Of a stretch of 64,000 nt of DNA, positions 43,978 to 52,508 are shown piece after piece (position 1 is the stretch's first letter; every line of letters begins with the position of its first letter). The notes under the pieces are model-generated. The model was not told where the DNA came from, made no database searches, and worked only from the letters and a program-made list of their open reading frames with translations. Both the position numbers and the translations under genes were made by a program. Source of the DNA: Pseudomonas helmanticensis. GTDB lineage: Bacteria; Pseudomonadota; Gammaproteobacteria; Pseudomonadales; Pseudomonadaceae. The stretch spans positions 2,728,001 to 2,792,000 of the forward strand of contig NZ_FXUY01000001.1 of the NCBI RefSeq assembly GCF_900182985.1, given 5' to 3'.

Positions 43978-43992
43978 GCGGGTTTGCACCTT

Positions 43993-44163
43993 GAGAAGCC
44001 CCTCACCCTAACCCTCCCGAAACGTCGGACCGCCCAAAGGGAGAGGGGACTGACCGCAGTGCCAGTACGATCTACGCCGACGTGCGAAATCGAGGCGAAC
44101 TCAGGTTTTGGAAGCGACACGCATCGGCTCCCTCTCCCTCGGGAGAGGGCTGGGGTGAGGGGG
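43993..44163. repeat. Long inverted intergenic repeat (CCCTCACCCTAACCCTC type)
   Basis: CCCCTCACCCTAACCCTCCC on the left pairs with CGGGAGAGGGCTGGGGTGAGGGGG on the right (the shared part is shorter), with a second nested pair AAAGGGAGAGGGGAC / CTCCCTCTCCCTCGG. It can form a long cruciform or RNA hairpin between convergent genes. This is a common Pseudomonas intergenic element. Confidence 0.8.
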
Positions 44164-44212
44164 AGTCCGCACCGCACCCAAAATCTCAAGCCGAACAATG
44201 GTCCAATTTATT

Positions 44213-44983
44213 TCAGCGAGTCGCGACGATGAACAATCGTGGGAACGGCAATAGCACCGAACCATCCGCCAATGCGGGATAAGCCTTCGCGACTTCCGCC
44301 TGGTACTGCGCCAGATACTGCGCCTTTTCCGTTTCGTCGAGCGGACTCAAAAACGGAATCAAGCCACTGCCCTTGAACCACTCCACCACCCCTGCCGCCC
44401 CACCGGCCAACGGGTGATAATAGGTGGTGCGCCACACATCGACCCGCGAACAGTGTGGCCGCAGCATCGAGAAATAATCGCTGGCACTCGCCATGTCGGT
44501 ACGCTGTCCCGCAGCGCCGGCAAGCTTGCTCGCCCACGGGCCATTCGCGGCCACTTCACGCATCAGACGGTGGGATGACTCGTTGAGATTATCGGGCATC
44601 TGGATCGCCAGACTGCCACCCGCCGAAAGCTTGCTCGCCAGCGTCGGTAGCAACGCCGCGTGATCCGGCACCCATTGCAGCACGGCATTGGCGAAGATCA
44701 CATCAAACGGCCCGGCATCGGCCCACTTATCTATCTCGGCGACATCGAACTGCAACTGCGGCAAGCGCTTGCGCGCCGCAGTAATCATGTCGGGCGAACT
44801 GTCCAGACCGCTGACCGTGGCTTCTGGAAAACGCTGCACCAGCAACTCCGTCGAATTACCGGGACCACAACCGATATCGACCACCGATCGCGCATCTGCC
44901 GTGGGGATCGCTGCCAGCAGATCGCGGGCCGGACGGGTGCGCTCATCTTCGAAAGCGACGTATTGTTTGGCGGACCAACTCAT
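44213..44983 (-). CDS. tam: Trans-aconitate 2-methyltransferase
   Basis: A 256-aa SAM enzyme that methylates trans-aconitate, a spontaneous by-product that inhibits the citric acid cycle. The start MSWSAKQYVAFEDERTRPAR is diagnostic of Tam, followed by VVDIGCGPGNSTELL (motif I), FDVIFANAVLQWVPDH and AIQMPDNLNESSHRLMRE. The ATG at 44983 has AGGAG 5 bp upstream and is preferred to a GTG/ATG seven codons earlier. Confidence 0.95.
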   Translation of the reverse strand: MSWSAKQYVAFEDERTRPARDLLAAIPTADARSVVDIGCGPGNSTELLVQRFPEATVSGLDSSPDMITAARKRLPQLQFDVAEIDKWADAGPFDVIFANAVLQWVPDHAALLPTLASKLSAGGSLAIQMPDNLNESSHRLMREVAANGPWASKLAGAAGQRTDMASASDYFSMLRPHCSRVDVWRTTYYHPLAGGAAGVVEWFKGSGLIPFLSPLDETEKAQYLAQYQAEVAKAYPALADGSVLLPFPRLFIVATR

Positions 44984-45357
44984 TGCGTTCTCCTGTCGGG
45001 ACATTCCAGCGGTTCGTCACGATACAGGTAGCGCAGCGAGCAGTTCCAGAACGACTGAATTGCAAAGGGTGTCAGACCGATGAACGCCTTATTGCCAACA
45101 GTTTGTTTTTACGATGCGGGCGACCGTCCGTCGAGTCAGACAAAAGCAATTTTGACAGCTCAACAATCGTACCTATAGTCAACAAGCGGCAATCGGAAGG
45201 AACCCGAATCAGTCGATTTCGTGCAAGGAGCACGGCCCATACATTTCTTGTAACCGGTGGGTTCCCCAGTAGTGTGCTCGCAAAAGCCATACGGCAAGCA
45301 AGCAGCGTCGAGGCTGGATCACAGCCCGATGTCCACTATGAAAAAAGGAGCGTTCCC
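44984..45357 (+). other. Divergent intergenic region tam / aidA-pixA pair (374 bp)
   Basis: No gene seen. It contains the good sigma-70 promoter at 45152-45179, leaving a 5' untranslated leader of about 170 nt before the first PixA-family gene, long enough for post-transcriptional control. Confidence 0.5.
45152..45179 (+). promoter_or_regulatory. Sigma-70 promoter of the AidA/PixA pair
   Basis: TTGACA (perfect -35), 16 bp, TATAGT (one mismatch). Confidence 0.7.
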
Positions 45358-45861
45358 ATGTCTCGAGTGACGGATATTCTGGTTTCCATCGACACCGAAA
45401 CCATTCTGAAAAAATACCCGAACATCAGCAAGGACCCGAAAAACCCAACGCTGATCGACTGGCATCATGTGTACATGGTCACCAATCAGGACAACGTCGT
45501 CAGTGGCCAGGCCGGTGGTGAACTGGACCTTAAGGCACAGGTCGGCGACCTGATCCGCTGGCGCGAAACCAGCCTGTCGCAGAGCTTCGAACAAGCCGTG
45601 ATTTTCTACAAATTCATCGGCAACGCCGGGGCTGACCTGATCTCGCCACCCTCGCCACGCAAGGCCACAGCCTGCGTCGCAGTACCGAATCGCGAAAATC
45701 CATCCGTACCCAGCTGCCAGAAAGTCGATAACCATTATTGGTCGTCGGAGACCCTCGACTGCGGTCGCGTGACCTACCACTTCCACTTCCTGATCGTCGA
45801 TCGCAACTGCCAGATTATCGGCTGCTGCTCGTGGGATCCGTTCATCTCCATCCATAACTGA
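45358..45861 (+). CDS. AidA/PixA-family protein, copy 1
   Basis: A 167-aa protein that fits the inclusion-body protein family PixA (Xenorhabdus) / AidA (Ralstonia, Burkholderia). The family start pattern is VTDILVSIDTETILKKYPNI, followed by an H-YMVTNQ strand and a C-terminal YHFHFLIVDRNC...CCSWDPFISI. It has no signal peptide. AidA is controlled by quorum sensing or host contact in Burkholderia-type bacteria; the biochemical role is unknown. AAAAAAGGAG lies 7 bp before the ATG at 45358. Five or more Cys cluster in the C-terminal half. A paralogue follows 122 bp later. Confidence 0.85.
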   Translation: MSRVTDILVSIDTETILKKYPNISKDPKNPTLIDWHHVYMVTNQDNVVSGQAGGELDLKAQVGDLIRWRETSLSQSFEQAVIFYKFIGNAGADLISPPSPRKATACVAVPNRENPSVPSCQKVDNHYWSSETLDCGRVTYHFHFLIVDRNCQIIGCCSWDPFISIHN

Positions 45862-45870
45862 TGATGTGTC

Positions 45871-45894
45871 GAGCCCTTTGGTGACAGAGGGCTC
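45871..45894 (+). promoter_or_regulatory. Hairpin between the two AidA/PixA genes
   Basis: GAGCCCT and AGGGCTC arms around a 10-nt loop, just after the first gene. No T-tract; may attenuate the second gene or protect the upstream message. Confidence 0.45.
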
Positions 45895-45983
45895 AACCGA
45901 TCCGCTGTCGCTCCGGCCGGAACAGGATGTCTTGCCGTGACCGAAGCGGCTGGCGTTTTGTGCCAACATCATGAAAGGAATCC

Positions 45984-46526
45984 ATGATGACCAGCGAACC
46001 GATCCCGTCACCATCAACCGGCGTCACCAGCGCGCACAACGTGCTGCTGATCGTCGACGCCGAATCAATATTGGCACGTTATCCGAACCCCAGCCTGAAC
46101 GCCGCCACGCCGACGAGTATTACCGATGGATTGATCTTTTTCGCCATAGGCAATAGCTCGAAAGAAATAGTCATAAATGACAGCAAAATCACGGTTCCGG
46201 TGCAGATTGGCCAGGATCTGCATTTTCGCGGACGTTCCGTCAGTCTGATCGCCGAGCACAGTGTCGTGGTGTACCGCATGACGGCAGCTGACAACAGCGT
46301 ACTGTCTGAGCCGAGCTTGCAGGTTCACATCAACCTGACGGTGCCCGCGCCCAATCCGGACGACCCGACAGCGCCAGGCAACCGGAAAGCTGACGACCAC
46401 TTCTGGACCTGCACGCCGAAGAAGTCTGGCGACGTGCAATGCGAGCTGAGTTTCATGCTGGTCAATCAGCAGTGTGAGGCGGTGGGGTATTTCCACTGGG
46501 TCGCAGACCTGAAGATCACAGAATAA
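45984..46526 (+). CDS. AidA/PixA-family protein, copy 2
   Basis: A 180-aa paralogue of the preceding gene: HNVLLIVDAESILARYPNPS aligns with the start of copy 1, and ADDHFWTCTPKKSGDVQCEL plus QQCEAVGYFHWVADLKI with its end. Identity looks modest, so the duplication is old. Beta-rich, no signal peptide. GAAAGGAATCC precedes the ATG; the next codon is also ATG. A bidirectional terminator follows, closing the two-gene unit. Confidence 0.83.
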   Translation: MMTSEPIPSPSTGVTSAHNVLLIVDAESILARYPNPSLNAATPTSITDGLIFFAIGNSSKEIVINDSKITVPVQIGQDLHFRGRSVSLIAEHSVVVYRMTAADNSVLSEPSLQVHINLTVPAPNPDDPTAPGNRKADDHFWTCTPKKSGDVQCELSFMLVNQQCEAVGYFHWVADLKITE

Positions 46527-46534
46527 TCGACCCC

Positions 46535-46563
46535 AAAAAAACCGGCCTGATGGCCGGTTTTTC
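46535..46563. terminator. Bidirectional terminator
   Basis: AAAAAACCGGCC-TGAT-GGCCGGTTTTT hairpin between the PixA-family gene and the convergent nuclease gene. Confidence 0.9.
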
Positions 46564-46565
46564 TA

Positions 46566-47651
46566 TCAATCGTAATACCCGACCGTTTTCTTCAAATGGT
46601 CCGAATACTCATAAATGTCGTCAATTGAACTGATTGGATGACGGGTTTCGTTTTTTTCTTCATCGAAGATGCCGATGTACTTCTGGGATCGATTGAAATG
46701 CAACCGGCAGATCGGTTTGCGATTGTTGTCATCCAGCAGAATGCCAAAGTAACTCTGCGTATCACGTTGAACAATTCGCTTCGCATCGACCACCGAGCGA
46801 ACGAGCGCACGAACGATGTGATATCCCTCAAGCTCTTCCAGAGTTGTCAGCACCTTGTCATCTGATTCGTCTCGCGGATCTACTGGATCAGTACCCGCAG
46901 TGGCGGACGGCAGCGAAGCCAATGCTGGCTGGATCGCACCACTCATCGCAGATTTAAGTCGGTCATTGATCTGGTCATTCAGAAATTGCACGACCGCTTT
47001 ACGTGTCAACTCGTGAAACTGCTCACGTACTTTTTGGGTGATCACGCCGTCGTAAACACGAGACGCAAAAACCTTCACAAAGTCATCATCCGGCTTGCTG
47101 ACCTGCGCCGCGATAACCTTTTTGATTTGGCTGACATATTTCAATTCGCCCGCGGCGCTGATGATCGAGTCAACATCAAAAGCCGACTTGGTCAGCTTGA
47201 TCAGCTCAGGAACCGAATATTCATCAATGTCTAAAAGGTCCAGCTCCAGAAATGGTTTTTCATCCATCTTGTTCGGCGCGTCCAGATCAGTGAAAAACTT
47301 GTAGACCTGACCGTTGGTAAGAATCGAGATACGCGCGCTGGTCACATGAAAGTACCGAAACAGCTGCGAAGCATGATTGATGTGTAGCGGCTCACCGATC
47401 TTTTTACACTCAATCAAAATCTGCACTTCACCATCCTTCATGATGGCGTAATCAATTTTCTCGCCTTTCTTCGTACCTATATCGCAGACAAATTCGGGCG
47501 TCACCTCGGTGGGGTCAAAAACGTCGTAGCCCAGAACCGTGCTGATGAATGGCATGACGAACGCATTTTTTGTTGCTTCTTCCGTCTGGATTGCAGCGCT
47601 CTGCAGCCGAACTTTGGCGGCTAGGCTGGCTAACTTTTCGAAGAATTCCAT
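46566..47651 (-). CDS. Orphan HSDR_N-type restriction nuclease-like protein
   Basis: A 361-aa protein whose first 200 residues resemble the N-terminal nuclease domain of type I restriction subunit HsdR. The PD-(D/E)xK set is visible: D67 in KIDYAIMKDG and E81-x-K83 in VQILIECKKI, after an ATKNAFVMPFIS helix. A coiled or helical middle (RVYDGVITQKVREQFHELTR) and a small C-terminal beta domain (YFGILLDDNNRKPICRLHFN) follow. No helicase, HsdM or HsdS is nearby. It may be a solitary nuclease, possibly in phage or plasmid defence or in nucleic acid turnover; this is inference. Confidence 0.75.
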   Translation of the reverse strand: MEFFEKLASLAAKVRLQSAAIQTEEATKNAFVMPFISTVLGYDVFDPTEVTPEFVCDIGTKKGEKIDYAIMKDGEVQILIECKKIGEPLHINHASQLFRYFHVTSARISILTNGQVYKFFTDLDAPNKMDEKPFLELDLLDIDEYSVPELIKLTKSAFDVDSIISAAGELKYVSQIKKVIAAQVSKPDDDFVKVFASRVYDGVITQKVREQFHELTRKAVVQFLNDQINDRLKSAMSGAIQPALASLPSATAGTDPVDPRDESDDKVLTTLEELEGYHIVRALVRSVVDAKRIVQRDTQSYFGILLDDNNRKPICRLHFNRSQKYIGIFDEEKNETRHPISSIDDIYEYSDHLKKTVGYYD

Positions 47652-47863
47652 GAGGGGCCTCTGGCTTGATTTCTATCCGTGTTAAAGCTACTGGCAATTT
47701 GATTGCCACTTGATACTAGCCACAAACCCGCACAATGAAAGTTTCGCCCTCAAGTTGCTGCAATGCCTCTTGGCTTTTATCGAAAGGCAGGAGATGCCGG
47801 TAGAATTTTCTCAAAGCCGTCAGTGTCTCAATCTCAGGCACTCTCCCGATAAGGAACACGGCT

Positions 47864-48274
47864 ATGAAATTCGCAAAAATTTCCCAAAAGCTCGCTCTGT
47901 GGGCCGGTAGCCCCAAGACCTTCATGGGCGCGTTGGTCCTGATCGGACTCTGGGGATTGAGTGGGCCGATTTTTCATTACAACGATACCTGGCAACTGAT
48001 CATCAATACCTCGACGACGATCATCACGTTCCTGATGGTTTTCCTGATTCAAAACACACAGAACCGCGATACCGACATTCTGCATTTGAAAATCGATGAG
48101 TTGCTGTTCGTGACGAAAGAAGCGCAGAACGCGATGCTTGGGCTGGAGGCGCTGGATTTGAAGCAGTTGGAGGCGCTGCGCAAGCATTACCGCGCGCTGG
48201 GCGAAGGGGAAGTGTTCAATCTTGAGGGGCTGGGTGAGAAAAGTAAGCCGAAGCAGGATTTGAATGAATGCTGA
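47864..48274 (+). CDS. Low-affinity iron permease family small membrane protein
   Basis: A 136-aa protein with two membrane helices (FMGALVLIGLWGLSGPIF and LIINTSTTIITFLMVFLIQN) followed by TQNRDTDILHLKIDELL. This is the PF04120 family, named for yeast Fet4-like iron permeases. Bacterial members are short and their transport role is unproven. ATAAGGAACACGGCT precedes the ATG. It ends just before a REP pair. Confidence 0.85.
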   Translation: MKFAKISQKLALWAGSPKTFMGALVLIGLWGLSGPIFHYNDTWQLIINTSTTIITFLMVFLIQNTQNRDTDILHLKIDELLFVTKEAQNAMLGLEALDLKQLEALRKHYRALGEGEVFNLEGLGEKSKPKQDLNEC

Positions 48275-48278
48275 AAAG

Positions 48279-48345
48279 CAAAAGATCGCAGCCTGCGGCA
48301 GCTCCTACACGGATGAATGCAGGAGCTGCCGAAGGCTGCGATCTG
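48279..48345. repeat. REP-type inverted pair (GATCGCAGCC family)
   Basis: AGATCGCAGCCTGCGGCAGC and GCTGCCGAAGGCTGCGATCT with TCCTACA/TGCAGGA inner arms, between convergent genes. Confidence 0.9.
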
Positions 48346-48355
48346 TTGATCTCGC

Positions 48356-48859
48356 TTAGCGGCTAGCCTGTAAAGCGCGAGCCATTTGCAGATGGTTTTG
48401 CAATTTCGGCAACGTCTCGTCGGCGAAGGCCTTGATCTCCGGCACGTCGGTGCTCTGCGCTTCCTGTTGAATCTGCTCTATGGCTTCTTCAGTGGCCTTC
48501 ACCTGACTGGCGGCGTAGGCCTGGTCGAAAGTGGCTCCATCCGTCACTTGCGGCATCAATTCTTTGGCCTTGTCGGCGATTTCTTCACGCGGCGCGACAG
48601 GCAGGTCGAGCTTCTTGGCGATCTTCGCCAAGTGCTGATTGGCCGTGGTGCGGTCGTTGATCACGACGATGGTGTAGTCCTTGACCTCTTTGGACTCGGA
48701 CTTCTGATGCGCCAGACGGCTGGCTTCAATGTCGGCCATGCCTTTGGCGGACGCATCGTTGATGAATTCGGCGGGCGACTGGGCAAACACACTGGTGGCA
48801 CACAGGCCCAGCACGGTTGCGAGACTGGCATTGCGTATACGGGTGGCCATCCGGTTCAT
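48356..48859 (-). CDS. Periplasmic DUF4142 protein
   Basis: A 167-aa helical protein with signal peptide MNRMATRIRNASLATVLGLC...VFAQ (cleavage near residue 27). It shows the DUF4142 pattern SPAEFINDASAKGMADIEASRLA, then SKEVKDYTIVVINDRTTANQ and a C-terminal LQNHLQMARAL. The family has a ferritin-like four-helix bundle but lacks metal ligands here; no function is proven. The ATG at 48859 has GGAGG about 8 bp upstream. It lies next to a KGG stress-protein gene in the same direction. Confidence 0.85.
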   Translation of the reverse strand: MNRMATRIRNASLATVLGLCATSVFAQSPAEFINDASAKGMADIEASRLAHQKSESKEVKDYTIVVINDRTTANQHLAKIAKKLDLPVAPREEIADKAKELMPQVTDGATFDQAYAASQVKATEEAIEQIQQEAQSTDVPEIKAFADETLPKLQNHLQMARALQASR

Positions 48860-48934
48860 GGTCGCGCCCTCCTTCTTGCGAAATTCAAGCGGGAGCTTAC
48901 GCCCCCGCCTCTCAATCAAAACAACCTTCACCGA

Positions 48935-49090
48935 CTACTTCGATTTCTGCGCGGGCTTGCGGCCCATGTCTGGTTTTGGCTCTTTATCGACAGTCGTGGT
49001 GGTGGTTTTGCCACCTTTGCGACCGGCTTCAGACGCCTTCGTTCGATCGTTGGCGAAGTTTCCCGAGTTCGAGTTTCTTGAATTAGGCAT
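48935..49090 (-). CDS. KGG-motif general stress protein (51 aa)
   Basis: A very small, highly charged protein: MPNSRNSNSGNFANDRTKAS, EAGRKGG, then KTTTTTVDKEPKPDMGRKPA and a QKSK end. The NFANDR..ASEAGRKGG block is the KGG repeat of YciG/GsiB-type stress proteins, which are disordered and induced in stationary phase or by stress. One repeat only. AAGAGG stands before the ATG. It is followed 76 bp later by the DUF4142 gene, which is often a stress-induced neighbour. Confidence 0.8.
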   Translation of the reverse strand: MPNSRNSNSGNFANDRTKASEAGRKGGKTTTTTVDKEPKPDMGRKPAQKSK

Positions 49091-49205
49091 GATTCTCTAC
49101 CTCTTGGTAATGATCGTGGCGAGCAGGTGCCCGCCTAGATTAGGAATTTTCTGACGGGCAAAGGTTTAGAAAAGTTGCCGACGCTGCGACGAACGGTGAG
49201 CCCGA

Positions 49206-50555
49206 TCAACTGTTGAGCGCGTGATGGTTCAGTCGTTTGGCGGCATACATCGCCTGATCGGCATGACGGAACAGCTGCTCTTCCTCGCTGCCATGCTCTG
49301 GAAAACGAGCGACACCGATGCTCGGTTCGATATGCAGGTTATGGCCATCCAGGCGCATGGGCTGCACCAGCACCTGGCGGATTTTTTCCGCAACGCTGTC
49401 GGCATCTTCCGCAGCGTTCACGCTGTGCAGCAGCACCACGAATTCATCACCACCGATCCGCGCGACCGTGTCGGTCTCGCGCACGCAGCCCTTGAGGCGG
49501 TTGGCCACGGTTTGCAGCAACATATCGCCCACTGCGTGACCGAAGGTGTCGTTGACCTGCTTGAAGCGATCAAGGTCGACATACAGCAATGCCATGTGTC
49601 CCGACTGCTCGTGCGCGCAGGCCAGCGCGGCTTTCAATCGGTCGCGCAGCAACTCGCGATTGGGCAATTGCGTCAGTTGGTCGTACTGCGCCATCCGCCG
49701 CAGCCGCGCATGCAGTTGTTGCCGTTCGATGGCGGTGGCGACCTGGGCGCAGACGTATTGCAGCAGTTCTTTGTCCTGCTCGGTGTAGCGTTCGCCGCCG
49801 GGCAGGCTTTTGACGATCAGTGCGCCGATGGTGCCGTTCTTCGAATTCAACGGGACGCCCAGCCAGCAGGGTGAATCCTGCCCGGCTACCAACTCGGCGA
49901 AATCGGCTGGGGAATCCGCACTGTCCGGCGTCAGAAGAATCGGCTGACCGCTACGGATAACTTCCGCACACAAGCGCCCGGTGACGGTTCCGGGCTGCTC
50001 GGGCTGCAATTCGTGATCGTCGACGTGATAGGGAAAATTCAGTTGCGCGCAATGTTCGTCATACAGCGCCACGGAGAAATTCAGCGCCGGCAACCATTCA
50101 CCGATGATCAGATGGATGCGCTTGAACAGCGCCAGCAAATCCTCGGCGACATGGGCGGCCTCGGAGATTGCATACAACGCTGCTTGCCGCGACTCAGCCT
50201 GTTTGCGCTCGGTGATATCGCGGGCGACAGCGATGCGCAGTTGATCAACTTCCGACCAGCGCGCCGACCACAGGATATGCGCGACGCTGCCGTCCTTGCG
50301 CACATAGCGGTTCTCGAAATTATGTTTCGGCTCGCCGCCCATGATTTCGCTGGCGGCCGCGAGGGTGCGCTCGCGATCAGCCGGGTGAACCAATTCGATC
50401 ATTGGCCGGCCGATCAGCTCTTCAGGCGTGTAGCCGAAAACCCGCTCGCAGGCAGCACTGACAAAAACGAATCGGCCCTGCTTGTCGACCGCGCAAACGG
50501 CGTCCAGCAACAGGTCGATGTAACTCGCCAACGGCGCGGAGTTTCGGCTTTCCAT
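49206..50555 (-). CDS. PAS-GAF-GGDEF diguanylate cyclase
   Basis: A 449-aa soluble enzyme. PAS domain at about 10-115 (LDAVCAVDKQGRFVFVSAAC, VFGYTPEELIGR, AVARDITERKQ). GAF domain at about 125-275 (LGVPLNSKNGTIGALIVKSL). GGDEF domain with an intact GGDEF and the RxxD inhibitory site (RETD) five residues before it; YDQLTQLPNRELLRDRL opens the domain. It should synthesise cyclic-di-GMP in response to cytoplasmic signals, unknown here. There is no EAL domain. Confidence 0.93.
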   Translation of the reverse strand: MESRNSAPLASYIDLLLDAVCAVDKQGRFVFVSAACERVFGYTPEELIGRPMIELVHPADRERTLAAASEIMGGEPKHNFENRYVRKDGSVAHILWSARWSEVDQLRIAVARDITERKQAESRQAALYAISEAAHVAEDLLALFKRIHLIIGEWLPALNFSVALYDEHCAQLNFPYHVDDHELQPEQPGTVTGRLCAEVIRSGQPILLTPDSADSPADFAELVAGQDSPCWLGVPLNSKNGTIGALIVKSLPGGERYTEQDKELLQYVCAQVATAIERQQLHARLRRMAQYDQLTQLPNRELLRDRLKAALACAHEQSGHMALLYVDLDRFKQVNDTFGHAVGDMLLQTVANRLKGCVRETDTVARIGGDEFVVLLHSVNAAEDADSVAEKIRQVLVQPMRLDGHNLHIEPSIGVARFPEHGSEEEQLFRHADQAMYAAKRLNHHALNS

Positions 50556-50634
50556 GGTTCAGCGTGGGTGTCCGGGCAATACAGCACTCATCAACCATCC
50601 CTGACGTTGGGTTCGCGCGTCCCTGCAAACAACA

Positions 50635-51273
50635 TCAAGCCTTGTTCGGCATCAGCCCCGGCAGCGCATGCATCAGCGCATTGATGGCAAAACCGATGAA
50701 CATCACACCACACAAACGTGTGATCAACAGTTCATGACGCTGATACAGCGTGCGTACCCGTTGCGCGCCGACCACGCCAATCAGAATAGCGTAGGCAAGC
50801 AATCCGCCGAGGAAACTCAGGGCGATCAGCGCTGGCAGCATCGACCAATTGAGCAGCTCCGCGCGGCTCGACAGCAGCGCGGTAAACGTTGCAACTGCCA
50901 CCGGATAAGCCTTGGGATTGGTCAATCCGAACAGAATGCCGTGCCAGAAAGGTTTACGCGCCGCTCCTTGCGGTTCGTCACCGCTGCGAGGCTGGGCACG
51001 CACTGCACGCCAGCCGAGCCAGAACAGGTACAGACCGCTGAGGACGCCAAGCACGTCGAACGCAGTGCTGCCGATTTCCCGCGCGCCGACAATCGCGATC
51101 AACGCGGTACTGCACCAGACCACATCGCCCAGCAGATGCCCGCAAAGAAACCCCGCCCCCGCCCGCCGCCCATGCGCCGCGCCAATGCCAAATACGGCCA
51201 GCACACCCGGCCCCGGCGTAATGCCGTAAATGAAACCCGAGGCCAGCACGGCCATTAATAACGATGGAGTCAT
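50635..51273 (-). CDS. LysE/RhtB family amino-acid exporter
   Basis: A 212-aa membrane protein with about six helices. The N-terminal GITPGPGVLAVFGIGAAHGRRAG is the LysE/RhtB signature, and FGLTNPKAYPVAVATFTALL is the second conserved loop. Such proteins export amino acids or related small molecules by proton antiport; the substrate is not predictable. It stands alone between the cyclase and fosA, with no LysR gene adjacent. Confidence 0.88.
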   Translation of the reverse strand: MTPSLLMAVLASGFIYGITPGPGVLAVFGIGAAHGRRAGAGFLCGHLLGDVVWCSTALIAIVGAREIGSTAFDVLGVLSGLYLFWLGWRAVRAQPRSGDEPQGAARKPFWHGILFGLTNPKAYPVAVATFTALLSSRAELLNWSMLPALIALSFLGGLLAYAILIGVVGAQRVRTLYQRHELLITRLCGVMFIGFAINALMHALPGLMPNKA

Positions 51274-51333
51274 GGAAACCCTGCAAGCGCCAGAACACGT
51301 GGCCGTCAGTCTATATCAGCCGATTGCGGCTGA

Positions 51334-51750
51334 TCACTGCTCGTCGTAAAAACGCATGCCGGCGTACGGTTTTTGCCGACACGCTGCCAGTCGTGAAGCG
51401 AGATCGCCGACGTGAGCTTCGAGCTTGTGGCCGTCGGGATCGAGGAAGTAGAACGACGCACCTTCGCTGCGGTTGTCCCGCCATTCTTCGACGTTGGCGG
51501 CTTTTAGCGATTGAACGAAGACCGCAAAGTCCGCGGAACCCAGGCTGAATGCATAATGGGTGTAGTCCGGATTCGCCACGGTTTTTCGCAGCGGGTCCAG
51601 CGACAGGCACAACCACAAACCAGGCAACGACAAATAAGCACCGGCATCCCACGTTGCCTCGACGCGCAACTGCAGCACATCGCGGTAGAACGCCAGGCTT
51701 CGGTTCACATCGCTGACCGCCAGGGTCAGGTGGTTAAGGCCGGTGAGCAT
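51334..51750 (-). CDS. fosA: Fosfomycin resistance glutathione transferase FosA
   Basis: A 138-aa vicinal-oxygen-chelate enzyme that opens the epoxide of fosfomycin with glutathione. It begins [15 protein letters not shown]; the Mn(II) ligands H7, H65 (YTHYAF) and E111 ([12 protein letters not shown]) are all present, as are the [10 protein letters not shown] and [12 protein letters not shown] stretches typical of Pseudomonas FosA. It is an intrinsic chromosomal gene with no mobile element near. The ATG at 51750 has only a distant GAGG. It follows the next gene upstream by 4 bp. Confidence 0.93.
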   Translation of the reverse strand: MLTGLNHLTLAVSDVNRSLAFYRDVLQLRVEATWDAGAYLSLPGLWLCLSLDPLRKTVANPDYTHYAFSLGSADFAVFVQSLKAANVEEWRDNRSEGASFYFLDPDGHKLEAHVGDLASRLAACRQKPYAGMRFYDEQ

Positions 51751-51754
51751 GGGA

Positions 51755-52471
51755 TCAGTAACCTCGCAAGTCGTCGGGGACGACGTATTGCTGACCATCG
51801 TAGATCAGGGTCACTTGTTTCTGCTTCAGATACGCGGTTTTGGAAAGACACTCTTTGCCCGACTGGGTGTTGGTCACTTTTGTGCCGTTGGTGGTGATGA
51901 GCAGATCGGCCAAGCCATGGTGGCTGGACTGGGCGATTTCGACGGTTCTGCGGATTTTCTTCACATAGCCTTCGCAGTCGTTGGTGAATTCACCGTTGCT
52001 TTTGGCGACGACCAATCCCTCCAGCACCGGGCGCAACTCCGCGCCTTCGCGGACATACAGCGCCAGATCGGTTTTCTCGTAAGGGTTGGCGCCAGAACTG
52101 TGGGCGAACTTTGACCGCAGACCAAACGCCCGGATGTCGGGCGTCAGACGGTAGCGAGCCGTATCAATGCGCACATCTTCCAGACGCACGGCATCGGAGT
52201 TGTAGGCGCCCGGCTTGCGGTAAGTGGCGAGGGGCCGGGCGTCGCTGGCATTGAGGATTGCCAGATCCAGATCGAACGCTCCGGCATCGTCCCCGCCGGC
52301 ATCGGCCAGGAAGGTGGACTTGACCGAAATCGCCTGACTCGGGAAGGCCGGCCAGACATTGCAGCGCGACATGGATTTGCCGTCAAAACTCTGGGTGGTG
52401 CAGGCGGCTTGGGCTTGGGTGGTGAGGGCCAGCAAACCAAGGGAAATCAGGAGTCTGGTTGCAGTGAACAT
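51755..52471 (-). CDS. Secreted hypothetical protein, paralogue A
   Basis: A 238-aa protein with signal peptide [22 protein letters not shown]. The mature part has Cys residues paired along the chain ([27 protein letters not shown]), suggesting disulfides. It shares an ordered series of motifs with the gene upstream: [37 protein letters not shown] and [12 protein letters not shown] do not know this family. It ends 4 bp before fosA. AGGAAGAAC precedes the ATG. Confidence 0.78.
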   Translation of the reverse strand: MFTATRLLISLGLLALTTQAQAACTTQSFDGKSMSRCNVWPAFPSQAISVKSTFLADAGGDDAGAFDLDLAILNASDARPLATYRKPGAYNSDAVRLEDVRIDTARYRLTPDIRAFGLRSKFAHSSGANPYEKTDLALYVREGAELRPVLEGLVVAKSNGEFTNDCEGYVKKIRRTVEIAQSSHHGLADLLITTNGTKVTNTQSGKECLSKTAYLKQKQVTLIYDGQQYVVPDDLRGY

Positions 52472-52508
52472 TGTTCTTCCTTGATAAAAGTCATGTTGAG
52501 CAGACCGG

